DNA of 64,000 bases from Edaphocola aurantiacus (GCF_019797745.1 NZ_VOSI01000004.1:456089-520088); one strand, 5' to 3'. Shown: positions 35,901 through 44,634, counted from the stretch's first letter. The notes: generated by a model from the letters alone, not told the origin. A program made the numbers and translations.

Positions 35901-37972
35901 ACATCAATATAGCGCTCACTGATTGTCCTCGTCGTACTTGGCGTGAAAATATTCGCAATATCACAGCCATGTGCCATAAACACCGGGAAGCGAGGTTTTG
36001 AATTGGTATTCTCAGGGTTATTCAGGTTATAATCAAATCCACTGGCCGATGCATGGCCGAAAAAGTTAACGTATTGTACTCCTGATCTCATCAGCGAATC
36101 GATCTGGGCACTGGCGTTCTCTATAACATCTGTAGAGCTTTTTCCTGTTGTGATGATTGTTGCACCGGTAAGGGTATCTTCGATAATCGCTTTACAGGCA
36201 TTCAGGCCTGCGTACAATTCTGCTTGTAAAGTAACGCCCTGTGAACCGGCAATATGGAGTCCTTTCTTTTTCCATAAACTATTGGTGAGGTTAGGGACAG
36301 CAGGCGTTTTGATGGCTTCTTCGTAAGATTTTACCTTCTCCAGGTAATTCGCAATTTCAGTATTATTCTGTACAGAAATCCTGCCTATGGCAATTGATGG
36401 GATATTACTGTAGCCGATTTCCGCCAACAGGTTATCCGATCCCGGTGTTCCTAGTGTAGGGACCATAGGATATGAGTAAGTGGCAGGATTAGATACATAA
36501 TCTCTTATGTATTCATAACTGATTCCCTTGCCGATAATAAGCATATACTCCGGCTTATTGCTCCAGCTGCTGCTGCTTTGGGCGTATTTCAGGAATCGTT
36601 TTATAGACAGTCCGTTATATTCATAACCATAGCCGAACTGGTCATAAAGATCATTGGCTTCTATGACTACCGCCTGGAAAGCGCCACCGGCTGCAGAACC
36701 ACGATAAGATTTATAATCTGCAATAGCACTGTTCGGCATGTTTATATAAGCCTTATCTGTAAGGATAAGATAATTACCCTGGTTAGCACTTTGGGTATAA
36801 TTCTTAAACGTAACCGGGATCAGTGTGGTGATTGTTTTAGGTGCCTGAGCATAATAAATACTTCTGCTGTTGCCACCAGTTGCCGGTAATACAACATTAA
36901 CTGTGCCGGAACCATTGATGTGGTAAATATTGTTGGTGGCCTGGTCAAATACGTAATGCGTATTGCTGCTGGTATTGGTTAAGGTGAGCAATTGTACCGC
37001 ATTGTTGGCGGCTACATCAAAATTAAGGCTGGATACCGATCCGAAGTTGAATGTGCGTGGATAGTATAGTCCCGCCTTCTGTACGGTAAAGCCATATTGC
37101 TGAATATTGGAAACCGTAATGGTATTACTGTTGTTCAGGGAAGCACTGTTGATATTGAAGTTTCTCCGTACAAGCGTGTAAGGTGCCAGGCCCGAGGTGT
37201 CTAATACCATGGTCCCGTTAATGTAATACTGCAGGTTATTGCCGTTCAATTTGGAATTCCATAAGGTTACCGTCTGTAAAATAGAGCTGGCACCGGTATA
37301 GATATTTGGTGTATTATAGGTAAGATTAAGTGGTGCAAATGAGGTAATGCCCCAACCTTCACCTTTATCATTTTTAGCTGAATAGTAATAGACTAGCTCT
37401 GTGCCTGTATAATAAGATTCTCCCTGGGCAAAGCTACTGCGCAAAGACGTGGTCGGTAAGGCTGTAGTCATACAATAAGGTTCTGCAGCCGGCGGAGTGC
37501 CTGGCATTACATTATTGTTCAGCGTCAGGCGGGCATTATTACCAGTAGTGTTGAAGGTAATAAAGTAATACGCCGTATCAGAAATACCGTTGACATCCAC
37601 ATCAGGCTGGTCGCCCGGATTGTTATACAGTTCTGTGTCCATCTTGCCATTGGCCTTCGTGCCATAGAACTCTATATAGTCATTGCTGCCTAAGGCACCG
37701 TTACTGCTCACATATACCGGTACTTGTACCCCCTCGCGGAATACTGAGAATTGTGTACCCTGTACACTACCCATACCATAGCTTTGTAAGGCAGCATAGG
37801 GTATGCGGTAAATACCGTTTTCTCCAACTTTAACTTTAAAATAGGTCTGGTTATAATTGATCCATTCATTCCCGTAAGGCTGGGCATAGGCGCCGTACCC
37901 GGAGAGTAGTATTACCGCCGCAAACGAAGCCGGCAGCAATTGTTTTAGTTTTTTGTAGATATTAAATTGCAT
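32960..37972 (-). CDS. porU2: Putative type IX secretion sortase PorU2 (C25 peptidase)
   Basis: A 1670-residue exported protein (signal peptide 1-30, ending GAYAQ). A gingipain-type C25 cysteine peptidase domain spans about 400-760, with the catalytic dyad visible as His640 in VNFFGHASASG and Cys670 in FMAHGCDIANIF. Long beta-rich repeats follow. The last ~95 residues (NYPNPFSTATQFVFTM, then DGRDQYGQLLGNGVYLYRV) resemble a T9SS/FlgD-like tail. It is far longer than classical PorU (about 1150-1300 residues) and sits 12 nt from a PorV-like gene, matching the PorU2-PorV2 pair. PorU removes sorting domains and attaches cargo; PorU2's exact job is unproven. Confidence 0.9.
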   Translation of the reverse strand: MQFNIYKKLKQLLPASFAAVILLSGYGAYAQPYGNEWINYNQTYFKVKVGENGIYRIPYAALQSYGMGSVQGTQFSVFREGVQVPVYVSSNGALGSNDYIEFYGTKANGKMDTELYNNPGDQPDVDVNGISDTAYYFITFNTTGNNARLTLNNNVMPGTPPAAEPYCMTTALPTTSLRSSFAQGESYYTGTELVYYYSAKNDKGEGWGITSFAPLNLTYNTPNIYTGASSILQTVTLWNSKLNGNNLQYYINGTMVLDTSGLAPYTLVRRNFNINSASLNNSNTITVSNIQQYGFTVQKAGLYYPRTFNFGSVSSLNFDVAANNAVQLLTLTNTSSNTHYVFDQATNNIYHINGSGTVNVVLPATGGNSRSIYYAQAPKTITTLIPVTFKNYTQSANQGNYLILTDKAYINMPNSAIADYKSYRGSAAGGAFQAVVIEANDLYDQFGYGYEYNGLSIKRFLKYAQSSSSWSNKPEYMLIIGKGISYEYIRDYVSNPATYSYPMVPTLGTPGSDNLLAEIGYSNIPSIAIGRISVQNNTEIANYLEKVKSYEEAIKTPAVPNLTNSLWKKKGLHIAGSQGVTLQAELYAGLNACKAIIEDTLTGATIITTGKSSTDVIENASAQIDSLMRSGVQYVNFFGHASASGFDYNLNNPENTNSKPRFPVFMAHGCDIANIFTPSTTRTISERYIDVPNGGSIAMIACDNFGWTSYLANYMRGMYQNFAYKNYGKTLGQQYRSNIENLQNVNPGNIFTSIHSQNMLLQGDPGLSVYNPDKPDYYVDESLLSSNPAIVNTTIDTFTLRATVYNLGKAINDSVYVYLTHTKVGSSVVLFQDSIKVKILNQQQLSFNVPVNPLTDVGLNNYTIRINKNEVYDEISFANNSATLQLYISENNLTPVYPYNFSIVHQQNIELKASTLNPFLHETRFIMELDTTERFNSPMKQTKNVTSMGGVIKWTVPFQMADSTVYYWRTTIDTLINGQYVWNNSSFIYLANGSDGWNQSHYYQYAKNTRVGLDLTEANPQFEFGAKDNNLRVLNQVFGFSSTYSSNFLNNINLGNAGCVFEGGVQFVLISPLTATATVNTGQYPGSTPVCLNRMYHIEFPTTTAQGRKSAMDFIQSIPDGTYVMMKSIMTTTSGETYIDTWMNDTLTYGSGQSLYHKVKSLGFTEIDQFTSRKPFIFFGRKGYQAFVPSQVVGALPDSKIDIDRDFNSYDDNGNMNSVVIGPAKSWTKLLWQIKSRDNHLDYDSNSVNVYGLSGPDFATETLLFSTMNMDTSLSGIDAAQYKKLRMEWYTKDSTLSTPSDLRYWRVLYTPLPEAALNQLVAMEFKDSIQQGEQLSLKLGIENISHLPMDSMLVRYKLIDASNVTHTLASVRYKPLAAGDTLVAQFQYNPSAYSGKNVLYVEANPDQDQPEEYHPNNLGYLPFKVQSDLINPIMDVTFDGVHILNKDIVSARPLIRILLKDENKHNLINDTALIQLSMNSETDPTFVTIPFDGTICKFIPAESNGKNEAYIEYRPTLADNTYTIQVAAKDKAGNTVGATNKKYEIGFVVFNKPTITNVLNYPNPFSTATQFVFTMTGSEIPSQFKIQIISVTGKVVKEITKSELGNLHIGRNITDYRWDGRDQYGQLLGNGVYLYRVITNNSQGEDIELNKNNAVDKFFKNGYGKLYIMR

Positions 37973-37984
37973 GGTGTGCAGGAA

Positions 37985-39175
37985 TTAAGGTTTAACAGGT
38001 GTAGAAGATGGTTCAGGCGCAGGTTGGGGTACAACAGGTACATCCTGCGGGTTTGCCGTATTCTTTTTCTGTTTATTAAAATTCAGTTTCAGAGAAACAA
38101 CATGAGAATATAAAGGGTTGTCCTGCATATTCAGGCTGGTAAAAGCATAGTCAATATGCAATTGTTTGATCTTGAACCCTACACCGATTGCCGGTTGAAA
38201 TACAAAGTACTTATTTCTATTAGTCGTATCGGTATTGTCGCCGGTCTGGTACATATTACTGATACCCCCGCGCAGGAAGATTGTATTTTTATAAGAAGCT
38301 TCCAGTCCCAGTCTCGGGTCTATGCTGATCGGTTTACCACTGATCAACGCCTGCCTTTTACCATCGGTAGTAAGGTCTGCCCCCAGTTCTGTATACAACT
38401 GAAAATCTTTCTTCGGCTTCAGGAAGTGATAGCCGAACCCGATATTCAATCTCGGGTTCATCACCTCATAGGATTTGATCGGAATTTCATTGCCGGTTTT
38501 GCTGAACACTTCTTTTTCCTTTTCGGTAAGATGGAAACTCCAGGAAGTAATAGTAGTCGTTATATCTCTCGCCATCACCCCGAACTGCCACTGGCCGGAG
38601 CGGATCTTCAGACCCAGGTCCAGGCCGGCACCCCATGCATTAGCCATACTGCCCACATTACGGTAGAGTACTTTGGCATTGGCACCCAGGCTTGCTTCAG
38701 TATTCTTTTTATGCTTAAACCAGTCCAGTTGCTGTGCATAACTGAAGGTAAAGGCATAATCACCTGCCGAGATCGCCTTCAGCTTACTATCATCAAAAGA
38801 GCCATCAGGCTGTACATAATCAAGTGTGTAGGGGATATTATCTGTGGCAAAACGTATGAAGGATATACCGATCATGCGTTTTTTATCTTTCAGTTTCATG
38901 GCCAGTGCACCGAAATCATATTTCGATATACCACCAAAATATTCGGCATGCATCAGGCCCAGTTCCGCATCATTCTGCATATTGGCCAGTCCGGCAGGGT
39001 TCCAGTAGGTAGAATATACATCGCCGGTAGCGGCAGATTGTGCACCACCCATGCTTAATCCTCTTGCTCCTACACCGATGTTCAGGTACTCATTCACATA
39101 AATACGAGATTGTGCATTAATGGCTAGGGGAAAACATGTTATAAATGATAAAATGTGTAAATTTCTTATTTTCAT
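37985..39175 (-). CDS. porV2: Putative type IX sorting protein PorV2
   Basis: A 396-residue outer-membrane barrel of the FadL/PorV type. A signal peptide (1-22, ending AINAQ) is followed by the family opening GVGARGLSMGGAQSAATGDV and YWNPAGLANM. A proline-rich tail (PVVPQPAPEPSSTPVKP) is unusual. PorV shuttles cargo to the PorU sortase; this one is paired with the long PorU2 12 nt downstream. The ORF extends to a TTG at 39214, but the -7 box TATTTTTG lies there, so the ATG at 39175 is used. Confidence 0.9.
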   Translation of the reverse strand: MKIRNLHILSFITCFPLAINAQSRIYVNEYLNIGVGARGLSMGGAQSAATGDVYSTYWNPAGLANMQNDAELGLMHAEYFGGISKYDFGALAMKLKDKKRMIGISFIRFATDNIPYTLDYVQPDGSFDDSKLKAISAGDYAFTFSYAQQLDWFKHKKNTEASLGANAKVLYRNVGSMANAWGAGLDLGLKIRSGQWQFGVMARDITTTITSWSFHLTEKEKEVFSKTGNEIPIKSYEVMNPRLNIGFGYHFLKPKKDFQLYTELGADLTTDGKRQALISGKPISIDPRLGLEASYKNTIFLRGGISNMYQTGDNTDTTNRNKYFVFQPAIGVGFKIKQLHIDYAFTSLNMQDNPLYSHVVSLKLNFNKQKKNTANPQDVPVVPQPAPEPSSTPVKP

Positions 39176-39211
39176 TTCCTTTCTGATGCTTGAGGTTTGA
39201 GTACTTAACGA

Positions 39212-39219
39212 CAAAAATA
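39212..39219 (-). promoter_or_regulatory. porV2-porU2 -7 promoter box
   Basis: TATTTTTG on the minus strand, 36 nt before the porV2 ATG. A TTTG further upstream is spaced too far (about 27 nt), so only the -7 element is convincing. Confidence 0.45.
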
Positions 39220-39277
39220 CTAAAAAAATTACGAGTTATATACTAACAAAATGTAATTCATTTACTACAAGAACGTG

Positions 39278-39308
39278 TTGACGGTTCCGATATTTCTCAA
39301 TAAATTTG
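39278..39308 (+). promoter_or_regulatory. tyrS promoter
   Basis: TTG at 39278-39280, exactly 20 nt, then TAAATTTG at 39301-39308: a perfect TAnnTTTG box, 19 nt before the tyrS start. Confidence 0.75.
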
Positions 39309-39327
39309 CGAACCTTAATGTTTAACA

Positions 39328-40611
39328 ATGAAGAACTTTATTCCGGAATTACGGGAGCGTGGATTGCTGCAGGATATGATTCCTGGTACAGAAGAATTAT
39401 TAGAGAAAGAACTGGTCAGCGGTTATGTGGGCTTTGACCCGACTGCCGACAGTCTGCATATAGGAAGCATGTTGCCCATTATATTATTAAAGCACATGCA
39501 GCTGGCAGGACATAAGCCTATCGCATTGATCGGTGGGGCCACCGGCATGATTGGTGACCCGACCGGTAAATCGGCGGAGCGTAACCTGCTGGATGAAGCA
39601 ACCATCGAAAAGAATATTGCCGGCATCCGTAAGCAGCTGGAGAAGTTCATTGACTTTGATGAGCACCTGGCTAATAAGGCAGAGATCGTGAATAATAATG
39701 ACTGGATCGGCAAATTCTCCTTCCTGGATTTTATCCGCGATGTGGGCAAGCATATTACCGTGAATTATATGCTGGCTAAAGATTCTGTACAAAAGCGCCT
39801 GGAGTACGGCCTGTCTTTTACAGAGTTTACCTACCAGTTGATTCAGGGTTATGACTTCTTTCACCTGTATACAACACAGGGCGTAAAACTGCAGTTCGGT
39901 GGTGGTGATCAGTGGGGTAATATCGTTACGGGTACAGAGTTTATTCGCCGCAAAGCTCAGGGCGAAGCTTTTGCCTTTACCTGTCCGTTGCTGAAAAAAG
40001 CGGATGGAGGTAAGTTTGGTAAAACCGAAAGCGGAAACATCTGGCTGGATCGTAATAAAACATCACCATATGTATTCTATCAATACTGGTTGAATGTAAC
40101 TGATGATGATGCGAAGAACCTGATCAGAATATTTACGTTCATCCCGGTTGCAGAGATCAATGCCCTGATTGCAGAGCATGAGACCGCACCGCACCTGCGT
40201 CTGTTGCAAAAACGTCTGGCTGAGGAAGTGACCACTATGGTACACTCTAAAGAAGACCTGGAGTTTGCACAGCAGGCTACAGAGATCTTGTTTGGGAAAG
40301 CTACGGAAGAAGCGCTGACCGCATTAAGCGAGCAGCAATTGCTGGAAGTGATGGATGGTGTACCACAGGTAACTTATAGCAAAGCGGCATTGGAAGGAGA
40401 GGGTATAGACCTGATCACTTTCTTTGCGGAAAGCGGTATCTTCCCTTCTAAAGGAGAAGCCCGTAAGATGCTGCAAAGCGGTGGGGTGAGTATGAATAAA
40501 AATAAAATTCAGGGTATTGAAGCACGCCTGGAGGCTACTCAGTTACTGAATGATAAATATGTATTGTTCCAGAAAGGTAAGAAACAATATTACCTGGCTG
40601 TGTTTGAATAA
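39328..40611 (+). CDS. tyrS: Tyrosine-tRNA ligase
   Basis: A 427-residue class I aminoacyl-tRNA synthetase that charges tRNA-Tyr. The Rossmann fold carries the HIGH-type motif as HIGS (in DSLHIGSM) and the second motif as [26 protein letters not shown] and [13 protein letters not shown] are diagnostic of TyrRS. The C-terminal ~70 residues form an S4-like RNA-binding domain ([19 protein letters not shown]). Full length, single gene, with a strong promoter and a 22-bp terminator. Confidence 0.98.
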   Translation: MKNFIPELRERGLLQDMIPGTEELLEKELVSGYVGFDPTADSLHIGSMLPIILLKHMQLAGHKPIALIGGATGMIGDPTGKSAERNLLDEATIEKNIAGIRKQLEKFIDFDEHLANKAEIVNNNDWIGKFSFLDFIRDVGKHITVNYMLAKDSVQKRLEYGLSFTEFTYQLIQGYDFFHLYTTQGVKLQFGGGDQWGNIVTGTEFIRRKAQGEAFAFTCPLLKKADGGKFGKTESGNIWLDRNKTSPYVFYQYWLNVTDDDAKNLIRIFTFIPVAEINALIAEHETAPHLRLLQKRLAEEVTTMVHSKEDLEFAQQATEILFGKATEEALTALSEQQLLEVMDGVPQVTYSKAALEGEGIDLITFFAESGIFPSKGEARKMLQSGGVSMNKNKIQGIEARLEATQLLNDKYVLFQKGKKQYYLAVFE

Positions 40612-40622
40612 TACAAATGCAC

Positions 40623-40669
40623 TTTACTAAAAAAGGGACTGATCGAAGATCAGTCCCTTTTTTAGTAAA
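40623..40669. terminator. Bidirectional terminator after tyrS
   Basis: A 22-bp perfect stem with a GAA loop (GGGACTGATC against GATCAGTCCC), A6 on one side and T6 on the other. It lies between convergent tyrS and the TfoX-like gene. Confidence 0.9.
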
Positions 40670-40683
40670 TGTTATGCTGATTG

Positions 40684-41004
40684 TTATTGCATTCTTGTTT
40701 TCTGGCTTCTTACATATTGTGCCGCAATTGCGGCCAATTCGGGCCATCTGTCTTTATGTGCAAAAGGTACCTGTATCCATTCTTTCATCGGGCGGCCCTT
40801 GCCGGAAGGGTCGAACAGCAATGCACCTTCCAGTTGCTGTGCCTCTTCCCGTATGGTTCCAGTCAGTTTAAAAACCATTGCCTCCTGGAAAAAGCTGGCA
40901 AATGCTTTCCCTTCAATTTTAAAACAAGGCTTACCAAACATCTGGCTGGATACAGCATTGGGTACAGATTGTCCGATCTGTTCGTATGTCTCTATTGCAT
41001 TCAT
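40684..41004 (-). CDS. TfoX/Sxy N-terminal domain-like protein
   Basis: A 106-residue single-domain protein. The segment VSSQMFGKPCFKIEGKAFASFF, with VFKL soon after, and the later GRPMKEWIQVP match the TfoX N-terminal-like fold found in many small bacterial proteins. Despite the name, these short proteins are not known to be competence regulators in Bacteroidota. Single gene with its own terminator. Function unknown. Confidence 0.8.
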   Translation of the reverse strand: MNAIETYEQIGQSVPNAVSSQMFGKPCFKIEGKAFASFFQEAMVFKLTGTIREEAQQLEGALLFDPSGKGRPMKEWIQVPFAHKDRWPELAAIAAQYVRSQKTRMQ

Positions 41005-41069
41005 ATTTGCTGAGTATGATCACAAAAGTATATCAATTCTGCATAAAACGATACTACAGTAGAGCACAT

Positions 41070-41438
41070 TTATTTTGCGATAGCAGCTTTAATCACCTGT
41101 TCCAGATCCGCCCAGGCACCACCATTATATACATGCTTAAAGCCCCTTTCTTCTAAGAGTTGCTGCACTTTTACACTCCTTAATCCGTGCGAGCATACAG
41201 TAATATATGTTTTGGCAGTATCTAATTCTGTATAGCGTTCGCGTATCGTTCCCAGCGATATATTGACCGAGCCTTCAATATGTCCGGTCGCATACTCCTG
41301 TGGTGTGCGCACATCGAGTATTACAGCCCCGCGCTCGATTAATTGGTCCAGACCTTTAGTCATGGTCGCATAGCGATAGGTTCGGTAACCAGCATAGATC
41401 AGCAACAATGTACTGGTAATAATAATTATAGCTTTCAT
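41070..41438 (-). CDS. Membrane-anchored rhodanese-like protein
   Basis: A 122-residue protein: an N-terminal membrane anchor (IIIITSTLLLIYAGY), then a rhodanese domain with DVRTPQEYATGHIEGSVNI and the catalytic Cys82 in VCSHGLRS. Rhodaneses move sulfane sulfur, for example from thiosulfate to an acceptor. It is the last gene of a three-gene operon and overlaps the DUF3817 gene by 4 nt (ATGA). The TetR operator upstream suggests it is induced by a small molecule, perhaps a sulfur or oxidative signal; this is inference. Confidence 0.9.
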   Translation of the reverse strand: MKAIIIITSTLLLIYAGYRTYRYATMTKGLDQLIERGAVILDVRTPQEYATGHIEGSVNISLGTIRERYTELDTAKTYITVCSHGLRSVKVQQLLEERGFKHVYNGGAWADLEQVIKAAIAK

Positions 41439-41740
41439 TGTTTACGTAAAATCTGACGGTCTATATAAAAGGTTCCGAATGGGATAATGCAGGCCAGCAG
41501 TACCTTCCAGGTAGTAGTCCGGAAGCGCCAGCGTTGTTCTATACCTGTGCTTACAGTATTGAATACAAAGAGCAGGAATAAGGCGCCGTGTACAGAGCCC
41601 ATGAGTTGTACCGGTTGCGGATACTGGAACAGGTATTTCAGTGGCATGGCAATAAACAACAGCAGGATAAGGGAGATTCCCTCCAGGAATGCAATGATGC
41701 GCAGCCTGCCGATCTTCGTTTTAAATAAGGATACAAGCAT
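41435..41740 (-). CDS. DUF3817 domain membrane protein
   Basis: A 101-residue integral membrane protein with three hydrophobic segments. The family opening KTKIGRLRIIAFLEGISLILL, the middle VQLMGSVHGALFLLFV and the end IPFGTFYIDRQIL match DUF3817. The function of this family is unknown. Middle gene of the TetR-controlled operon, 3 nt after the first gene and overlapping the rhodanese gene by 4 nt. Confidence 0.92.
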   Translation of the reverse strand: MLVSLFKTKIGRLRIIAFLEGISLILLLFIAMPLKYLFQYPQPVQLMGSVHGALFLLFVFNTVSTGIEQRWRFRTTTWKVLLACIIPFGTFYIDRQILRKQ

Positions 41741-41743
41741 AAT

Positions 41744-42202
41744 TTATCTGATATATGGTCTGGTGGCAAAGGGAGAAAAGGGCCAGGGAATGGCGATAAA
41801 AATAATCAGTAAGGCAAGTGCATACCACAAAGCCATGGTACGGAATTTATTCCGGTCGCTGTTCTGCCTTTTGGACAGCGATGAACCTATGGTGATGAGT
41901 ATAATCGCGATCAGCATAAGTATTGCGTGTATCAGACTGAAAAAGGTAATGTCGAACTGCTGCCTGGCCTCTGCGTTATGCTCCCGGAAAAATCGGGTTA
42001 TAGGGCTTTGTGCATAGAGCAATATACCGGCAATTAGCTGTATATGCGCAATGGTAGCGGTCCAGTGGCGAATAGCATTATCCGTTTTGCCAAAGTTGCG
42101 CTGTTTCCATAAACCGGTACAGGCAGTAATCAGTGAGAGAATAAGGCTCAGCAATACCAGCCAGCGGAGCAAAGAGTGATAAACAGTAAGTGTCTGATAC
42201 AT
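41744..42202 (-). CDS. Four-helix membrane protein (cytochrome b-like annotation class)
   Basis: A 152-residue integral membrane protein with four hydrophobic helices (about 9-30, 45-65, 85-105, 122-140). MYQTLTVYHSLLRWLVLL and the ending IPWPFSPFATRP are characteristic of a Bacteroidota family sometimes labelled cytochrome B. Two or three histidines lie in helices, but heme binding is not shown. First gene of the operon behind the TetR operator. The ORF is open to 42265, but that would start inside the operator, so 42202 is chosen. Confidence 0.8.
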   Translation of the reverse strand: MYQTLTVYHSLLRWLVLLSLILSLITACTGLWKQRNFGKTDNAIRHWTATIAHIQLIAGILLYAQSPITRFFREHNAEARQQFDITFFSLIHAILMLIAIILITIGSSLSKRQNSDRNKFRTMALWYALALLIIFIAIPWPFSPFATRPYIR

Positions 42203-42220
42203 GATTTTCAGTTGACAGGG

Positions 42221-42258
42221 CAAAGGTAAATTAAAAAACATACCAATTAGTATGTTTT
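42221..42258 (-). promoter_or_regulatory. TetR operator and promoter
   Basis: AAAACATAC (42235-42243) and GTATGTTTT (42250-42258) form a 9-bp inverted repeat around AATT, with one mismatched pair. On the minus strand a perfect -7 box TACCTTTG (42221-42228) lies directly downstream, so the palindrome covers the -33 region of the promoter for the membrane-DUF3817-rhodanese operon. It sits between the tetR stop and the first operon gene, a textbook repressor position. Confidence 0.8.
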
Positions 42259-42270
42259 GTGTCAAAAAAA

Positions 42271-42864
42271 TTACCTCAGCATATTGAGATAGTTTTTTAG
42301 CTCCTTCAGATAAGGAAGATATACCGATTTACTGTTCTCCAATTTGCCGAAATTACGAATACCCCAATAGCCAGACATAACGAAGAGTGTTACCTGGCGG
42401 GCATTTACATCCTTACGGACAATGCCTTTTTTCTTGCCTTCATTCAGGGAATCAATCATTACCTTTTGCCATTGCTGGTTCAGTTCATTTAACGCCTTGC
42501 TGAAATCTTTGTTCCACGGTGTCATTTCCTGGGTCAGGTTAGCTGCAGGGCAGCCATATTCTACTTTCAGAAAATCATTTTCCATCAGCAGTCCATGCAT
42601 CATATCATATATGGTATTCAGTGGGTCTGCGGCATGTTTAAACGGACCAATGAAACCCTCTGTGAGTGTGGGTTTCAGGATCTCGTTCACGATTGCTTCG
42701 CCCATTTCATCTTTATTTTTGAAATGGTAATAAAAGGCCCCTTTAGTGACCTGTGTTGTCGCCAGTATATCATCTATACTTGTGGTCTGATAACCCCTGG
42801 TATAGATCAGTTCAAATGCCTTCTGAAGGATATGCAGCCGGGTGGCTGCCGCTTTTTTCATCAT
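42271..42864 (-). CDS. TetR/AcrR family transcriptional regulator
   Basis: A 197-residue repressor. The DNA-binding domain occupies ~8-55 (ILQKAFELIYTRGYQTTSIDDILATT and TKGAFYYHFKNKDEM in consecutive halves). The C-terminal ligand domain (~75-197) contains VEYGCPAANLTQEM, a pattern seen in the Bacteroidota TetR group with a C-terminal TetR_C_33-like domain. The palindrome at 42235-42258 is its likely operator. The ligand is unknown; Cys in YGCPAAN could be redox-active, but that is speculative. Confidence 0.94.
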   Translation of the reverse strand: MMKKAAATRLHILQKAFELIYTRGYQTTSIDDILATTQVTKGAFYYHFKNKDEMGEAIVNEILKPTLTEGFIGPFKHAADPLNTIYDMMHGLLMENDFLKVEYGCPAANLTQEMTPWNKDFSKALNELNQQWQKVMIDSLNEGKKKGIVRKDVNARQVTLFVMSGYWGIRNFGKLENSKSVYLPYLKELKNYLNMLR

Positions 42865-42932
42865 GATTTTTGCGTTATGCTCTGGTGTAAGCGGAAGTGT
42901 AATTTACAGCTTTACACAGAATTGAGGGCATA

Positions 42933-42962
42933 AAAAATGCTCATACAGAGATGAGCATTTTT
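42933..42962 (-). terminator. Terminator of the nrdB-nrdA operon
   Basis: A 12-bp perfect stem (AAAAATGCTCAT/ATGAGCATTTTT) with a 6-nt loop and T run on the minus strand. It lies 22 nt after the nrdA stop. Confidence 0.85.
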
Positions 42963-42984
42963 CCGTTATGGCATTCATAAGTGT

Positions 42985-44631
42985 TTACGATTCACAACTG
43001 CTGCAGGTAACCAGATTGTTCACCAGTTCTTTCGATACGCTCTGGCTACGTTGGTAATACAGCGTTTTAACACCCAGTTTCCATGCCTCGATCATCAGGC
43101 GGTTTACATCTTTGATCGGCATATTGGATGGGATGTTCAGGTTCAGACTCTGTGCCTGGTCTATAAAGCCCTGGCGGATAGATGCCTGCTGAATGATCTC
43201 CAGTTGAGATATTTCTTTGAATGTTTTGAATACATCTTTTTCCTGTTGTGTCAGCTCTGTAATATGCTGTACACTACCATTGTTCAGCATGATGCCTCTC
43301 CAGATTTCTTCATTATCCAGACCTTTCTCTTCCAGCAAAGCTTTCAGGTACTTGTTCTTACGCATGAAGTTACCTTTCGACAGACCAGCTTTGTAATAGT
43401 TACTGCTGAATGGTTCAATGCCCGGAGAGCACTGGCCCAGGATCGCCGAAGATGAAGTCGTAGGCGCAATCGCCAGCAGGGTAGTATTTCTTCTTCCATA
43501 TCCTTTCAGAATTTCCGGTTCGCCGTAGATATAGCTCAGCTCCGCCGTTGCTTTTTCCGATTTTTCGTGGATATGTTTAAAGATCTCGTTGGTCAGTTGT
43601 TTGGCGCGCAGCCCTTCAAAAGGAATACGGTTTTTCTGCAGGTATGAGTGCCAGCCCAGCACACCAAGGCCCAGGGCACGGTGTCTTTTGGCAAAGCGGT
43701 TCGCTGCAGCCAGGTAATAATTGTCTTCTGTTTTTACGATAAACTCCTGCAATACCGCATCCAGGAAGAAGATGGCCATTTTTACCGCTTCTGTATCTTT
43801 CCATTCATCATACAGCTCCAGGTTCATGGAAGACAGGCAGCAGATAAATGATTCGTCGATTGTAGACGGCAGGGCAATCTCAGAACACAGGTTACTGGCA
43901 TTGATCTGCAGGCTCAGGTCTTTGTATACCTGCGGCTTGTTACGGTTTACATTATCGGAGAAGAACAGGTATGGTAAACCTTTCTGCTGGCGCGATTCCA
44001 GGACTTTAGCCCAGATCTCACGCTTCTGCATATCACCGTCGATCATTTCCTGCATCCAGTAATCCGGAATACATACCGCGAAGAACAGGTTCTGAATCGG
44101 GTGGCCAATGTTCTTAATGTTTAAAAATTCTTCTACATCCGGATGGTCGATATCCAGGTAGGCAGCAAAAGCCCCGCGGCGTACGCCACCCTGAGAGATC
44201 GTATCCATAGCCGTATCGAACAGTTTCATGAAAGAAACCGCACCGCTACTTTTACCATTATCGGTTACCGCAGTACCACGGGCACGCAGTCCGCCGAAAT
44301 AGCCGGAGGTACCACCGCCGATCTTGGTCTGCATGATCACCTCGCCCAGTTTATGGGTAATACCTTCGATATGGTCCGGGATATGTACATTAAAGCAGGA
44401 AATCGGTAAGCCCCTTTCGGTACCCATATTGGCCCAGATCGGAGAGCTCAGGCTCATCCAGCCTTTCTCGATCAGCTCCTTAAAACCTTCTTTATATTCC
44501 GGTTTGTACAGGCGCTGTGCTGCTGCACCGGCAATACGGTCAATAGCACCCTCTACGGTTTCACCTTTCAGTAAGTAGCCTCTGTTTAATATTTGCTCAC
44601 TTTCTTCATTGAGCCACCATAATCTTTCCAT
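42985..44631 (-). CDS. nrdA: Class I ribonucleotide reductase large subunit
   Basis: A 548-residue catalytic subunit that reduces ribonucleoside diphosphates. The active-site set is present: Cys79 (PISCF), NLCSE at 247-251 with the thiyl-radical Cys249, Cys264/265, and the C-terminal redox pair CSSC (543-546). The two tyrosines of the radical path (TLYYQR) are also seen. No N-terminal ATP-cone is present, so the usual overall-activity site is missing; this short form occurs in some Bacteroidota subclasses. It is the third gene after nrdB and a thioesterase gene, under the riboswitch. Confidence 0.96.
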   Translation of the reverse strand: MERLWWLNEESEQILNRGYLLKGETVEGAIDRIAGAAAQRLYKPEYKEGFKELIEKGWMSLSSPIWANMGTERGLPISCFNVHIPDHIEGITHKLGEVIMQTKIGGGTSGYFGGLRARGTAVTDNGKSSGAVSFMKLFDTAMDTISQGGVRRGAFAAYLDIDHPDVEEFLNIKNIGHPIQNLFFAVCIPDYWMQEMIDGDMQKREIWAKVLESRQQKGLPYLFFSDNVNRNKPQVYKDLSLQINASNLCSEIALPSTIDESFICCLSSMNLELYDEWKDTEAVKMAIFFLDAVLQEFIVKTEDNYYLAAANRFAKRHRALGLGVLGWHSYLQKNRIPFEGLRAKQLTNEIFKHIHEKSEKATAELSYIYGEPEILKGYGRRNTTLLAIAPTTSSSAILGQCSPGIEPFSSNYYKAGLSKGNFMRKNKYLKALLEEKGLDNEEIWRGIMLNNGSVQHITELTQQEKDVFKTFKEISQLEIIQQASIRQGFIDQAQSLNLNIPSNMPIKDVNRLMIEAWKLGVKTLYYQRSQSVSKELVNNLVTCSSCES

Positions 44632-44634
44632 ATC

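Noticed and set aside
42985-44631. Truncated nrdA
   Set aside because: At 548 residues it looks short beside ~750-residue forms, but all catalytic and redox cysteines are present; the missing part is only the ATP-cone and related N-terminal region.
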